Assembly: GCA_964393825.1 (NCBI GenBank)
Contig: CAYMUY010000004.1
Location: 1-64,000 of the forward strand
Source: PFJX01 sp964393825
GTDB taxonomy: Bacteria > Pseudomonadota > Gammaproteobacteria > Burkholderiales > Thiobacillaceae
Length of the DNA: 64,000 nucleotides
Direction: 5' to 3'
The translations under genes and the position numbers were made by a program. The notes under the pieces are model-generated. The model was not told the origin of the DNA. It did no database searches and was given only the letters and a program-made list of their open reading frames with translations. The first letter of the stretch is position 1. Each line of letters begins with the position of its first letter. This document shows positions 1-8,035 of this stretch, piece by piece.

Positions 1-402
1 CTTCCGGAGCGATGACCTCCCGTACAACTCTTACACCACTCCTCGGGACACGATCTTCCATCTAGCTGCGGCCCCGAAGGGCTCCTTAGGCCGATGACTT
101 GCCAACCATGCCACCCCTGCGACGGGCAGCTTATTAAAGAACACCTGCCATCCAGAAACGTATTTTCCCGGCTTAGCGAATGTCGGCAACTGGCCGACAA
201 CACTCATTGCCAGCACTTCCACAAAGAGGCCATTCAGCATGAATTGCGCGGCGAATCTCTGCGTGTCGTTTCAGACCGATCAAGACATCTCAGTCACCCG
301 CCACGACCGGGTACGACCCGCGTCCATCGGCTCCCGGCCTGGTCTTCTCCGCATCATGCAACTACGGTTAACCTGATGCCGACATCCATCACCGCCAAAA
401 CG
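1..402. other. Noncoding left-edge region, possible rRNA operon leader on the minus strand
   Basis: I see no convincing gene here. Short open frames on both strands lack coding character and ribosome binding sites. The minus strand carries a boxA-like element at 132-143 and, just upstream of it, a perfect 7-bp inverted repeat (181-187 and 193-199, 5-base loop). This arrangement would fit the leader of a ribosomal RNA operon transcribed leftward off the window. No 16S sequence is present inside the window, so this is inference. The creA promoter should also lie in the right part of this region, but I could not pick a good -35/-10 pair. Confidence 0.4.
132..143 (-). promoter_or_regulatory. boxA-like antitermination element
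   Basis: On the minus strand the sequence TGTTCTTTAATA matches the rRNA boxA consensus TGCTCTTTAACA at 10 of 12 positions. boxA in RNA is bound by NusB-NusE and promotes antitermination of rRNA operons. It sits about 130 bases from the left edge, a usual distance upstream of a 16S gene, but the downstream gene is outside the window. Confidence 0.4.
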
Positions 403-876
403 ATGAAACCTCCACGCCTGCGTTCCCTGCTTGCCGCCGCGCTGTTCGTGTGCCTGACCCCGCCGGCGTTGGCGGAAACGGTGGGTTGTGTCACCACCGC
501 CTGGAAGCTGATCGGCGCCAATCACAAGGTGTGCGTCGAGGCGTTCGCCGACCCGAGGATCGCGGGGGTGACCTGCCATGTCAGCCAGGCGAAGACCGGC
601 GGCGTCTATGGGTCGCTCGGGCTGGCGCAGGACCCTTCGCAGTTTTCCCTGGCTTGCCGGCAAACCGGGCCGATCGCGCTGCCGGCCAGGATGCCGGAGG
701 AAGAGGAGGTGTTTTCCGAGGACACCTCCATCCTGTTCAAGGAAACCCGGGTCATTCGCCTGTGGGATGCGGCCCACCGCACCCTCGTCTATCTCGCCAT
801 CAGCCGCAAGCTGATCGAGGGCGCGCCGGCCAACAGCATATCCACGGTTCCGGTGATGCCCTGGGGCGGCCGGTAG
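403..876 (+). CDS. creA: CreA family periplasmic protein
   Basis: Predicted 157-residue secreted protein of the CreA family. Residues 1-24 form a signal peptide (MKPPRLRS followed by a Leu/Ala-rich core ending PALA). The mature part keeps the family landmarks: DHK-like 'NHKVCVEAF', 'VTCHVSQAKTGG', 'GLAQD', 'GPIALP', 'EDTSILFK', and the C-terminal 'AISTVP-MPW'-like ending. Family members are about 155-160 residues, so it is full length. An in-frame ATG at 376 would add nine residues before the signal peptide; I chose 403 because the signal peptide then begins properly. No clear Shine-Dalgarno sequence precedes either ATG. The biochemical role of CreA is not established. It stands alone here, without creBCD neighbours. 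Confidence 0.88.
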   Translation: MKPPRLRSLLAAALFVCLTPPALAETVGCVTTAWKLIGANHKVCVEAFADPRIAGVTCHVSQAKTGGVYGSLGLAQDPSQFSLACRQTGPIALPARMPEEEEVFSEDTSILFKETRVIRLWDAAHRTLVYLAISRKLIEGAPANSISTVPVMPWGGR

Positions 877-888
877 GCGGAATGGCCG

Positions 889-1254
889 TCAGCGCGGTGG
901 CCGCGCCTGGCAGTCGGGCCGGGTAGCGTTCAGTTCCCCCAAGGGGCGGTTGAAGGTGTACGCGAAGGGCGAGCGCACCAGTTCACAGGCCGATTCTCCG
1001 GTATTGCCGCCGGACAGGGTGAAGGGCAGCCCCACCACGAAAGCGGCGGAACCGAGGCCGGTGGCGAGCAGCCCCAGGGGGCGCAGGACGAGCAGATCGA
1101 GCACCATGTCGCTGCCCTTTTCCATGCCGCTGCCACCGGGGAAGGGTTCGGCTTCCGCCCGCGCGGGCGCGGAAGCCGTCAGCGCGAGACCCAGCGCCAG
1201 GGCGGCTATCCGTCTGGCTGCCACCGTGTCGTGTCTTTTCTTGCCGTCGTTCAT
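889..1254 (-). CDS. Small secreted or membrane protein of unknown function
   Basis: A 121-residue protein with a charged N-terminus, a signal-peptide-like hydrophobic stretch (about residues 15-35, ending PARA), and a second hydrophobic segment around residues 55-80 containing 'RPLGLLATGLGSAAFVVGLPF'-type sequence. The C-terminal part has 'ESACELVRSPFAYTFNRPLGE', resembling short proteins common in pseudomonads that databases sometimes label multidrug transporter without evidence. The ATG at 1254 is preceded by GAGGA at good spacing, which rejects the longer upstream frame. It lies tail-to-tail with creA, 12 bases apart, and downstream of the NamZ-like gene on the same strand. Function unknown; probably an inner-membrane-anchored envelope protein. 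Confidence 0.7.
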   Translation of the reverse strand: MNDGKKRHDTVAARRIAALALGLALTASAPARAEAEPFPGGSGMEKGSDMVLDLLVLRPLGLLATGLGSAAFVVGLPFTLSGGNTGESACELVRSPFAYTFNRPLGELNATRPDCQARPPR

Positions 1255-1325
1255 GGCTATCCTCGCTGAAAAGCGCGCCGCGCGTCCGTGCCCTGTCTGA
1301 AAAATAGCAGACCAGGGCGCGAGGC

Positions 1326-2543
1326 TCACGGATAGCACAGCACCGCCCGCCGTTCTTCGATCCAGGCGGCTTCGTCGGCGGCGGCGAGGGCATCAAGTTG
1401 TTCCGGCGTCGAGGCGGGGTCGTCCACCCAGAGGCGCAGGGCTTCGCCGCCATTGATCAGGTCGATGGCGAGGCGGTCGTGTTCGTATTCATAGGGGAAG
1501 TCGCGCCATAGCGGGTAATCGGGGCGCCACTGGCGCAGCGCCTTGAAGGCGAGGGCCTGCAGGCGCCAGGGGCGGAAGGCCGCGTGGTCGTAAGCCGCGT
1601 CTTCCACATGAATCTGGATGCCGGCGCAGAGCTGGCCGGCGTGCTTGTGGAAGGTCGGCTCGAACCAGCATTCGCGCAAGCGGCAGCCTTGCTGCCAGTG
1701 CGGCGCCAGCTCGTGCATGGCGGCGAGGAGGGCGCGGGCGTCGATGTCAGGGGCGCCGAACAGTTCCAGCGGCCGCGTGGTGCCGCGCCCCTCGGACAAT
1801 GTGGTGCCTTCCAGCATGACGGTGCCGGCATAGGCGCGCGCCATCCCCAGGTTGGCGGCGTTGGGGCTGGGGTTGATCCAGGCGCGTTCGCCCAGCGGCC
1901 AGCCGTAACCGGGCGCGGCCTCGGGCTGCCAGCCCTGCATCTCGATCACCCGGTAATCGACGTCCAGATTCAGCGTCTTGACGAACCAGCGGCCCATCTC
2001 GCCCAGGGTGAGGCCGTGGCGCATGGGCATGGGCCCGGCGCCGACGAAGCTTTCCCAGCCGGGCCGCAGGGTCAAACCCTCGACCGGGCGGCCGGCGGGG
2101 TTGGGCCGATCCAGCACCCAGACGCTTTTCCCGGCACTGGCCGCCGCTTCCAGCACATAGCGCAGGGTGGTGATGAAGGTGTAGATGCGGCAGCCGAGAT
2201 CCTGCAAATCGACCAGCAGCACGTCGAAGGTTTCGAGCATGGCCGGTGTCGGCCGCCGCACCTCGCCGTAGAGGCTGAACACCGGAATGCCGTGGACGGG
2301 GTCGAGAAAGTCGGGCGACTCCACCATGTTGTCCTGCTTGTCGCCGCGCAGGCCGTGCTGCGGGCCGAAGGCGGCGGTGAGCTCGAGGTCGGGCAGGGCG
2401 GCCAGCGCGTCGAGAGCGTGGGTCAACTCGCGGGTGACCGAGGCGGGGTGGGCCAGCAGGGCGACACGGCGGCCACGCAGGGGGACGCGCAGCGCGGGGT
2501 CGGCGAGCAGGCGTTCCAGACCAATAATCGGATCGTGTTTCAT
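1326..2543 (-). CDS. DUF1343 / NamZ-type exo-beta-N-acetylmuramidase
   Basis: A 405-residue protein of the DUF1343 family, whose characterised member NamZ removes N-acetylmuramic acid from the non-reducing end of peptidoglycan fragments. Visible family landmarks are 'GLERLL' at the start, 'GPQHGLRGDKQDNM', 'PVFSLYGEVRRPT', 'LVDLQDLGCRIYTFITTL', 'LDRPNPAGR', 'LRHGLTLGE'-like 'MRHGLTLGEM', and 'PSPNAANL-MA'. No signal peptide is visible from the ATG at 2543, so it looks cytoplasmic, which would suit processing of imported muropeptides (an ampG homologue lies at the right end of the window). Its start overlaps the stop of the upstream DOMON-like gene by four bases, so the two are probably translated together. 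An upstream extension of the frame lies over that gene and was discarded. Confidence 0.85.
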   Translation of the reverse strand: MKHDPIIGLERLLADPALRVPLRGRRVALLAHPASVTRELTHALDALAALPDLELTAAFGPQHGLRGDKQDNMVESPDFLDPVHGIPVFSLYGEVRRPTPAMLETFDVLLVDLQDLGCRIYTFITTLRYVLEAAASAGKSVWVLDRPNPAGRPVEGLTLRPGWESFVGAGPMPMRHGLTLGEMGRWFVKTLNLDVDYRVIEMQGWQPEAAPGYGWPLGERAWINPSPNAANLGMARAYAGTVMLEGTTLSEGRGTTRPLELFGAPDIDARALLAAMHELAPHWQQGCRLRECWFEPTFHKHAGQLCAGIQIHVEDAAYDHAAFRPWRLQALAFKALRQWRPDYPLWRDFPYEYEHDRLAIDLINGGEALRLWVDDPASTPEQLDALAAADEAAWIEERRAVLCYP

Positions 2544-3067
2544 GGACGGACAAGCTCCAGGGCAAGGCAATCGGGATGGTGAAAGTCGGGGCGGCCGGGG
2601 GGATGCCGCAGGGCCCAGTAGGACAGACCGCCATCGATTGCTTCGATCACGGCGGACAGCCCCAGGCGCAGGCACGGCCCCGGCGGTAGTTGCGAAGCCG
2701 GTAGCAGCACGTCGAGGCCGAAGTCGCCCTCCGTCAGACGGACGATGCGCGGCGCCGTCGCGCTCGCCAGCGGCCCACCCTGGCGGTAGGCCTGGAAACC
2801 ATAGGCCTGCCAGGCGCCGGCGGGAGAGAAGTTGAACTCGCGGTAGGCGGGCGCGTCCTCGCCCATGACGAAAACTTCAAAGCAGGTATGCCGCCAGAGG
2901 CCCTCGACCCGCGCCGGGCCGGTGGCATCGGGGATGCGCAGTTCATCCGTGCCGCCGCTGATGCGGTAGCGCAGCATCAGCCCGCCTGCGGCGTTCAAGG
3001 CCACGTTCGCGTCCAGGCGCAGCGGCCCGGGCGAGGGGCTGTCTGGATGGCGGATCAGGCTGGGCAT
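2540..3067 (-). CDS. DOMON-like domain protein
   Basis: A 175-residue protein resembling the small stand-alone DOMON-like (type 9) proteins of Proteobacteria. It has the expected order of a beta-sandwich domain: 'LRYRISGG', then 'RVEGLWRHTCFEVFV', 'YREFNFSPAGAWQAYGFQAYRQG', and a C-terminal 'LGLSAVIEAIDGGLSYWALRHPPGRPDFHHPDCLALEL' stretch. There is no signal peptide. DOMON folds usually bind haem or sugars, but I see no specific ligand residues and the activity is unknown. Its stop codon overlaps the start of the NamZ-like muramidase (ATGA), so a role near muropeptide sugar metabolism is a reasonable guess from context only. Confidence 0.75.
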   Translation of the reverse strand: MPSLIRHPDSPSPGPLRLDANVALNAAGGLMLRYRISGGTDELRIPDATGPARVEGLWRHTCFEVFVMGEDAPAYREFNFSPAGAWQAYGFQAYRQGGPLASATAPRIVRLTEGDFGLDVLLPASQLPPGPCLRLGLSAVIEAIDGGLSYWALRHPPGRPDFHHPDCLALELVRP

Positions 3068-3159
3068 GAGCGGTTCGACGCGGCCTGGACGCGGTGCGGC
3101 AGAGAGGTGGGCATGGCGCGGAGATATGGCATGAAGTCGCGAGAGTCCCGGGGAGACGG

Positions 3160-4326
3160 CTACAGGCCCAGGCGGGTTTCCAGGTGATGCGACGCGATCC
3201 CGAAATAGGCTTTCGCGGCCTGGATGCGGCCCAGGATGGCGGCGTCGGAGGCGGGTGGTTTATTGCTTTTTGTGCCGACGATCAGGACGTTTTTCGGGGT
3301 GTGGGCATCCGAGATGAACTCGAACACCTTCGTCGTATAACCGTAATACTCCAGGATCAGGGCGCGCAGGCCATCGGTCACCATTTCGGCCTGGCGCTCG
3401 ACGAAAATGCCGTGCTTCATCAGGAAATCCAGGTCGTTGTGGAGGCCGCTTTTCTCCATCTCGCGGCGGATCTGCTTGTGGCAGCAGGGCGCGACGACGA
3501 TCAGTTCCGCCCCGGCCGTGATGCCCTTGTAGATCGCGTCATCGGTGGCGGTATCGCAGGCATGGAGCGCGATCAGGATGTTGGCGCCGCCGCAGTCGTA
3601 GTCGGCGATGGCGCCCTGGGTGAAACGCAGGCCGGTGAATCGCGCGTCCGCCGCGATCCGGTTGCACAGGGCGACCAGGTCGGCGCGATACTCGACGCCG
3701 ATCACTTCCGGATCGAGGCCGATTCCGACCAGGTAATCGTAGAGCGCGAAGGTGAGGTAGCCCTTGCCCGAGCCCATGTCGACGATCCGGGTCAGCCGCT
3801 CCGGGGGCAGGTGCTTGATCAGGCCACTGAGGATTTCCACGTATTTGTTGATCTGGCGGTATTTGTCCTGCGCGCTCTTGAAGACGTTGCCTTGTTCGTC
3901 GGTGATGTTGAGGGCGTGGAGATACGCCTTCCCCCCGGGCTCGATCAGGCGCTTCTTCTCGCGGTCATGCGTGGTCGGGGCGGGCGCGGTCTGGCTGGCC
4001 GGTTTCTTCTTCAGCGACCGGTGGTCGAGTACGAGATCGAATCCGGTCGTATAGAGCGTGGCGGCATGAAACCCGCTGGTAAAGGCTTCCCGAATCAGTT
4101 CGATTCCTTCCGCAAGACCATGGTTTTTCACGATGTCGCGGGTTTTGTAGCGGTAGGTGAAGCCGAGTTTTTCCTCGCGCTTGATGAGAACCTTGCGGAC
4201 CAGGATGTTTTTAAGTTGATCGTCCGGGCCTTTGTACCCCCCCAGGGAGAGTTTCACGAACCCGCCATAGCGCAGGCTTTCTTCAAGGGCGGAGATGAAA
4301 TTCGATGAATGATTCGTGGCGGCCAT
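3160..4326 (-). CDS. SAM-dependent methyltransferase (METTL25/Methyltransf_32 type)
   Basis: A 388-residue protein. The N-terminal third (residues about 10-130) is rich in Lys and Arg and resembles the accessory region of this family. The central part is a class I methyltransferase fold with motif I 'IVDMGSGKGYLTFALYDYL', an acidic strand end 'VIGVEYRADLV', and 'NILIALHACDTATDDAI' followed by 'LIVVAPCCHKQIRREM'. The DACDT and PCCHK motifs are typical of the METTL25/RRNAD1-like group, whose substrates are RNA or unknown. The ATG at 4326 begins MAATNHSS; the frame extends further upstream but across the neighbouring terminator. It lies downstream of the OmpA gene, separated by a hairpin. Confidence 0.8.
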   Translation of the reverse strand: MAATNHSSNFISALEESLRYGGFVKLSLGGYKGPDDQLKNILVRKVLIKREEKLGFTYRYKTRDIVKNHGLAEGIELIREAFTSGFHAATLYTTGFDLVLDHRSLKKKPASQTAPAPTTHDREKKRLIEPGGKAYLHALNITDEQGNVFKSAQDKYRQINKYVEILSGLIKHLPPERLTRIVDMGSGKGYLTFALYDYLVGIGLDPEVIGVEYRADLVALCNRIAADARFTGLRFTQGAIADYDCGGANILIALHACDTATDDAIYKGITAGAELIVVAPCCHKQIRREMEKSGLHNDLDFLMKHGIFVERQAEMVTDGLRALILEYYGYTTKVFEFISDAHTPKNVLIVGTKSNKPPASDAAILGRIQAAKAYFGIASHHLETRLGL

Positions 4327-4399
4327 GACAACGTGTTGCGGGGTGGGAAGCGAGATCCAATAGCACAACCGGGGGATGGCGTGAAGCGCCCGCGCACCA

Positions 4400-4431
4400 T
4401 AACAAACGGGCCACCCAGCGGGCGGCCCGTT
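4400..4431 (-). terminator. Rho-independent terminator-like hairpin after the OmpA gene
   Basis: On the minus strand an 8-bp perfect stem (AACGGGCC / GGCCCGTT, 4405-4412 and 4424-4431), extended inside by three more pairs after one mismatch, is followed by a T-rich run TTTGTT. It sits directly after the stop of the OmpA-type gene and 79 bases before the methyltransferase start, so it likely ends the OmpA transcript. Confidence 0.65.
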
Positions 4432-4450
4432 CATCGCGAGGGGGCGTGGA

Positions 4451-5587
4451 TCAGTCGAGGATGTGCAACTCGACGCGACGGTTCTTCATGCGGCCGTCTT
4501 CAGTGAAGTTGTTGCCGATCGGTCGGGATTCGCCGTAGCCCTTGGCGCTGAGGCGATCCGCCGCGACGCCACGGGCGATGAAGTACTCCATCACCGCCTT
4601 GGCGCGGCGGCTGGAGAGGTCGAGGTTGTGCGCGCTGGAGCCGCGGCCGTCGGTATGGCCGGCTACTTCCACCTTGATGCCGGGATAGCGCAGCAGGGTC
4701 GCGGTGGCGGCATCGAGAATGGCGCGGCTGTCCGGACGCAGCACGTCTTCATCGTTGTCGAAGTTCACGCCTTCCAGCGCCAGGGTCTTGCTCAGGGCGC
4801 AACCCTTGTCGTCCACCGGCACGCCGGCGGCGGTGCCGGGGCAGGCATCGAGGGCGTCGACGACACCGTCACCGTCGCTATCCAGCTCGCAGCCCTGGGC
4901 GTTGACCACGCGTCCGGCGGGGGTGGTCGGGCAGCGGTCGATGGCATCGACGACGCCATCGCCATCACCGTCCAGTTCGCAGCCCTGGGCGTTGACCTTG
5001 CGTCCGGCGGGGGTGGTGGGGCAGCGGTCGAGGGCATCGACGACGCCGTCGCCGTCACCATCCAGTTCGCAGCCCTGGGCGTTGACCTTGCGTCCGGCGG
5101 GGGTGGTGGGGCAGCGGTCGAGGGCATCGACGACGCCGTCGCCGTCGCTGTCCAGTTCACAGCCCTGGGCGTTGACCTTGCGTCCGGCCGGGGTGGTCGG
5201 ACAGCGGTCGAGGCGGTCGACGACGCCATCCCCATCGCCATCCAGCTCGCAGCCCTGGGCATCCACCTTGGCGCCCTTGACCGTGCCGGGGCAGCGGTCC
5301 AGGGCATCGACGACGCCGTCGCCGTCGCTATCCATCGCCACCGCGGCGGGTTTTTCCGCCGGCTTCACAATGGCTGCCGCCTTGGGCTCGGCGGGCCCGG
5401 CGCAGGGGGTGTCCAGAATGCCGCGACCCGGACAGCCGATGGTCTTGTACAACTCATAGCCGCTGGTCATGCCGGAGGCACTGGCCGGGTTGGCCGGGTT
5501 GTAATAGGGAGCCTCCGCCGCCTGGACATTCGCGGTGGCAAGCAGTGCCAGGCTGAGGGCACTCAATACGGAAACGGGCATACGCAT
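4451..5587 (-). CDS. OmpA family outer-membrane protein with TSP type-3 calcium repeats
   Basis: A 378-residue envelope protein. Residues 1-24 form a signal peptide ending VQAA. A short linker with two cysteines ('YKTIGCPGRGILDTPC') and an Ala/Pro/Lys-rich stretch lead into six tandem 30-residue repeats of the form DSDGDGVVDALDRCPTTPAG, each closed by NAQGCEL. These are thrombospondin type-3-like repeats: the Asp-rich loops bind calcium and the paired cysteines probably form disulphides. The C-terminal 110 residues are an OmpA-like peptidoglycan-binding domain with 'GHTDGRGSSAHNLDLS-RRA' and 'GYGESRPI'. No membrane beta-barrel is evident, so it is probably periplasmic, bound to the cell wall. 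Start: ATG 5587 has AGGAG seven bases upstream; a TTG six bases further up is less likely. It ends in its own terminator. Confidence 0.9.
   Translation of the reverse strand: MRMPVSVLSALSLALLATANVQAAEAPYYNPANPASASGMTSGYELYKTIGCPGRGILDTPCAGPAEPKAAAIVKPAEKPAAVAMDSDGDGVVDALDRCPGTVKGAKVDAQGCELDGDGDGVVDRLDRCPTTPAGRKVNAQGCELDSDGDGVVDALDRCPTTPAGRKVNAQGCELDGDGDGVVDALDRCPTTPAGRKVNAQGCELDGDGDGVVDAIDRCPTTPAGRVVNAQGCELDSDGDGVVDALDACPGTAAGVPVDDKGCALSKTLALEGVNFDNDEDVLRPDSRAILDAATATLLRYPGIKVEVAGHTDGRGSSAHNLDLSSRRAKAVMEYFIARGVAADRLSAKGYGESRPIGNNFTEDGRMKNRRVELHILD
4826..5335. repeat. 90-bp tandem coding repeats in the OmpA-type gene
   Basis: About six direct repeats with a 90-bp period lie within the OmpA gene; for example, the motif agccctgggcgttgacc recurs at about 4891, 4981, 5071 and 5161. 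The central three copies are nearly identical at DNA level, the outer ones more diverged. Such near-identity suggests recent duplication or homogenisation by recombination, so repeat number may vary between strains. Confidence 0.9.
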
Positions 5588-5614
5588 GTTCAACTCCTGT
5601 TCATGATGAGTTTG

Positions 5615-6295
5615 CTAACTGATTCTCGCTGATTTCACTGTTCCGGGGGCCTTGCCCACGGCGCCGCCCGCGGTCGGGGACGCGAGGCGCGCGTGTTCTT
5701 CCTCGGCCATCATCAGATAGAGGCCCTCGAGGGTCCCGTGGTTGACATAGTCCTCGACGGTGACCAGTTCGCTCCGGATACCCGCGAGCTTGACCAGCTT
5801 GCTGGACAGGGCGTCATAGGAACGGACCAGATCGCTCTGCCCGGCGACAGCGTGGATGATCGGTGCCATGTCCACGGACAGCCGCGCTTCCGTGTGCTGC
5901 CTGAACCAGGCCGTGGCATTGCCGGCGGCATCGAGGGGAGGCAACTCGCGCACGGCGGCCAGTACCCGGTCGCGTGCCCGCGGGAGCGCCGCTTCGGCGG
6001 CACGGTTCATCGCCAGGACCAGGTCATCCACCCGCCGGCCCAGGCCGATGGCCCGCAGGTAACGCTCCGCCTTGGCAAAATTTTTCGGCAGGCCGATCCG
6101 GGTTCTGGCGTCTCCGAAATAGCCGTTTTCCCTGCCCAGGCGGGCCATGGCGTTTTGCGCGCCCTGTGCGAGGGTGTCGCGCCAGGCCTGGCTGGTCTCA
6201 TCGCCACTGGCGACGGCAGAGCCGGCGGCGCGGGTCAGCGGGATACAGACCAGGCCGAGCAGCACGGCGGCGAAGCGCCGTCGGGAAGGGTTCAT
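5615..6295 (-). CDS. DUF4197 family exported protein
   Basis: A 226-residue protein with an N-terminal signal peptide containing twin arginines (MNPSRRRFAAVLLGL), so export could be by Sec or Tat. The body fits DUF4197: 'GYFGDARTRIGLP', 'ERYLRAIGLGRRVDDLVLAMNRAAEAALPRA', 'FRQHTEARLSVDMAPIIHAV', 'YDALSSKL', and 'VEDYVNHGTLEGLYLMMAEEE'. The usual 'MT..DA..IL' segment is altered to 'LPPLDAAGNATAWF'. Function of the family is unknown. Its start overlaps the mscL stop by four bases, so the two genes form one operon, with the OmpA gene 28 bases downstream on the same strand. Confidence 0.8.
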   Translation of the reverse strand: MNPSRRRFAAVLLGLVCIPLTRAAGSAVASGDETSQAWRDTLAQGAQNAMARLGRENGYFGDARTRIGLPKNFAKAERYLRAIGLGRRVDDLVLAMNRAAEAALPRARDRVLAAVRELPPLDAAGNATAWFRQHTEARLSVDMAPIIHAVAGQSDLVRSYDALSSKLVKLAGIRSELVTVEDYVNHGTLEGLYLMMAEEEHARLASPTAGGAVGKAPGTVKSARIS

Positions 6296-6711
6296 TTTTT
6301 CAGGGAATCGCGAATTTCACGCAGCAGCACGATGTCCTCGGGTGTCGGCGGCGGCGCGGCGGGGGCGACCTCCTCCTTGCGCTTGAGGCTGTTGATGGCC
6401 TTCACCGCGACGAAAATGGCGAAGGCGATGATGATGAAATTCACCATGCTGTTGATGAAGAGGCCGTATTTGATCAGCGGCGCGCCGGCTTTTTCCGCCG
6501 CTTCCAGGCTTTCGAACACCTGGCTGCCCAGATTGATGTAGAGATTCTTGAAGTCGACGCCACCGGTGAGGCTGCCCACCACCGGCATGACGATGTCCTT
6601 GACCAGGGAATCGACGATCTTGCCGAAGGCGCCGCCGATGACGACCGCAACCGCGAGATCGACGACATTGCCGCGCATGGCGAATGCCTTGAATTCCTGC
6701 ATGAAGCTCAT
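6292..6711 (-). CDS. mscL: Large-conductance mechanosensitive channel MscL
   Basis: A 139-residue channel protein of normal length. It opens under membrane tension and releases solutes during hypo-osmotic shock. Visible parts are the N-terminal amphipathic helix 'MSFMQEFKAFAMRGNVVDLAVAVVIG', TM1 with the Gly/Ala-rich pore face 'AVVIGGAFGKIVDSLV', the periplasmic loop, TM2 'VNFIIIAFAIFVAVKAIN', and a C-terminal helix after an Ala/Pro linker. ATG 6711 has GAGGAG upstream. It is first in an operon with the DUF4197 gene. Confidence 0.96.
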   Translation of the reverse strand: MSFMQEFKAFAMRGNVVDLAVAVVIGGAFGKIVDSLVKDIVMPVVGSLTGGVDFKNLYINLGSQVFESLEAAEKAGAPLIKYGLFINSMVNFIIIAFAIFVAVKAINSLKRKEEVAPAAPPPTPEDIVLLREIRDSLKK

Positions 6712-6829
6712 GGGTCACTCCTCGTATGGACATGGGTCGGACGGATGGAAACACCACTCGCGGCGCCGGCTCTATGAGCAGGCTCACTCCCGCGTCCGGC
6801 AAATATACCAGCCGACCGCGGCGGGATGC

Positions 6830-7897
6830 TCAATCGGCGCTACGGCCGGCCACCGCGATGCCGCGCTGGCCGGCGAACTCCAGCATGCGGTTGATGGCAA
6901 GGACGGCACGAGCGCGCACCGGTTCGGCCACCTGGATTTCATTGCCGCCGTGCTCCAGCACGCCGAGCAGATTTTTCAGTCCGTTCATGGCCATCCACGG
7001 ACAATGCGCGCAGGACACGCAGGTGGCGCCGGTGCCGCCGGTGGGCGCTTCGAGCAGACGCTTTCCGGGCGCGGCCTCGCGCATCTTGTGGAAGATACCG
7101 TTGTCGGTGGCGACGATCAGCACCGGGTTCGGCAACTCCGCCGCGGCGCGGATGAGCTGGGTGGTGGAGCCCACCACGTCGGCCAGGGCGATCACCGCCG
7201 CCGGCGACTCCGGATGCACCAGCACGGCGGCGTCCGGATGTTCCGCCTTCAGGGCGCGGATGCCGTCCGCCTTGAAGCGCTCGTGCACCACGCAGGAGCC
7301 TTGCCAGAGCAGCATGTCGGCGCCGGTGGTCCGCTGCACGTAATCGCCGAGGAAGCGATCCGGCGCCCAGATCAGCTTTTCACCCCGCGCCTTCAGGTGT
7401 TCCGCCACCTTCACCGCGATGCTGGAGGTCACCATCCAGTCGGCGCGCGCCTTCACCGCCGCCGAGGTGTTGGCGTAGACCACCACGGTGCGATCGGGAT
7501 GCGCATCGCAGAAACGGCTGAACTCGTCCGCCGGGCAGGACAGGTCGAGCGAACACTCGGCGCGCAGGTCCGGCATCAGCACGCGCTTTTCCGGGTTGAG
7601 GATCTTGGCGGTCTCGCCCATGAACCTGACGCCGGCGACAATCAGCGTCTTCGCCCTGGAAGCATGGCCAAAGCGCGCCATTTCCAGGGAGTCGGAGACG
7701 CAGCCGCCGGTCTCCTCGGCCAGCCGCTGCAACTCCCCGGACACGTAGTAGTGCGCGACCAGCACCGCGTCCTGCTCGCGCATCAGGCGCTTGATGCGAT
7801 CGACCAGTTCCTCCCGCTCGCCGGGGAGCAAGGTTTCTTCCAATACCGGCGGAACATCATCGACGGGATGGGCGGGCGGGATGAATACGGCGGACAT
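6830..7897 (-). CDS. nadA: Quinolinate synthase A
   Basis: A 355-residue enzyme that condenses iminoaspartate with dihydroxyacetone phosphate to quinolinate in NAD synthesis. It carries the 4Fe-4S ligands expected for NadA: Cys in 'AECSLDLSCP', Cys in 'WQGSCVVHERF', and Cys in 'GATCVSCAHCPWMAMN'. Other landmarks are 'LVAHYYVSGELQ', 'CVSDSLEMARF', 'VYANTSAAVKARAD' and 'HPE'. Start chosen at ATG 7897 (MSAVFIPP); the frame remains open far upstream across xerC and cnoX, but that is an antisense extension. No clear Shine-Dalgarno sequence. It stands alone, divergent from xerC, without nadB or nadC. Confidence 0.95.
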   Translation of the reverse strand: MSAVFIPPAHPVDDVPPVLEETLLPGEREELVDRIKRLMREQDAVLVAHYYVSGELQRLAEETGGCVSDSLEMARFGHASRAKTLIVAGVRFMGETAKILNPEKRVLMPDLRAECSLDLSCPADEFSRFCDAHPDRTVVVYANTSAAVKARADWMVTSSIAVKVAEHLKARGEKLIWAPDRFLGDYVQRTTGADMLLWQGSCVVHERFKADGIRALKAEHPDAAVLVHPESPAAVIALADVVGSTTQLIRAAAELPNPVLIVATDNGIFHKMREAAPGKRLLEAPTGGTGATCVSCAHCPWMAMNGLKNLLGVLEHGGNEIQVAEPVRARAVLAINRMLEFAGQRGIAVAGRSAD

Positions 7898-8035
7898 GGC
7901 GGCGGCAGACTCGATAGGGGGTGAGCCCTCTTTTATGGGGGGGAAACGCACGCTGTCAAGCGAGCATCGGCGGGCACCACGATTCAATTCTTCCGTTATA
8001 GTCGCATCGCCCCCATTCCCCGCCTCCCTCGCACC

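Noticed and set aside
31..240. Minus-strand frame of 69 codons at the left edge
   Set aside because: It covers the boxA-like leader region and has no coding character.
4826..5335. Regular direct repeats considered as a CRISPR array
   Set aside because: The 90-bp period has no unique spacers and is in frame, encoding TSP type-3 repeats.
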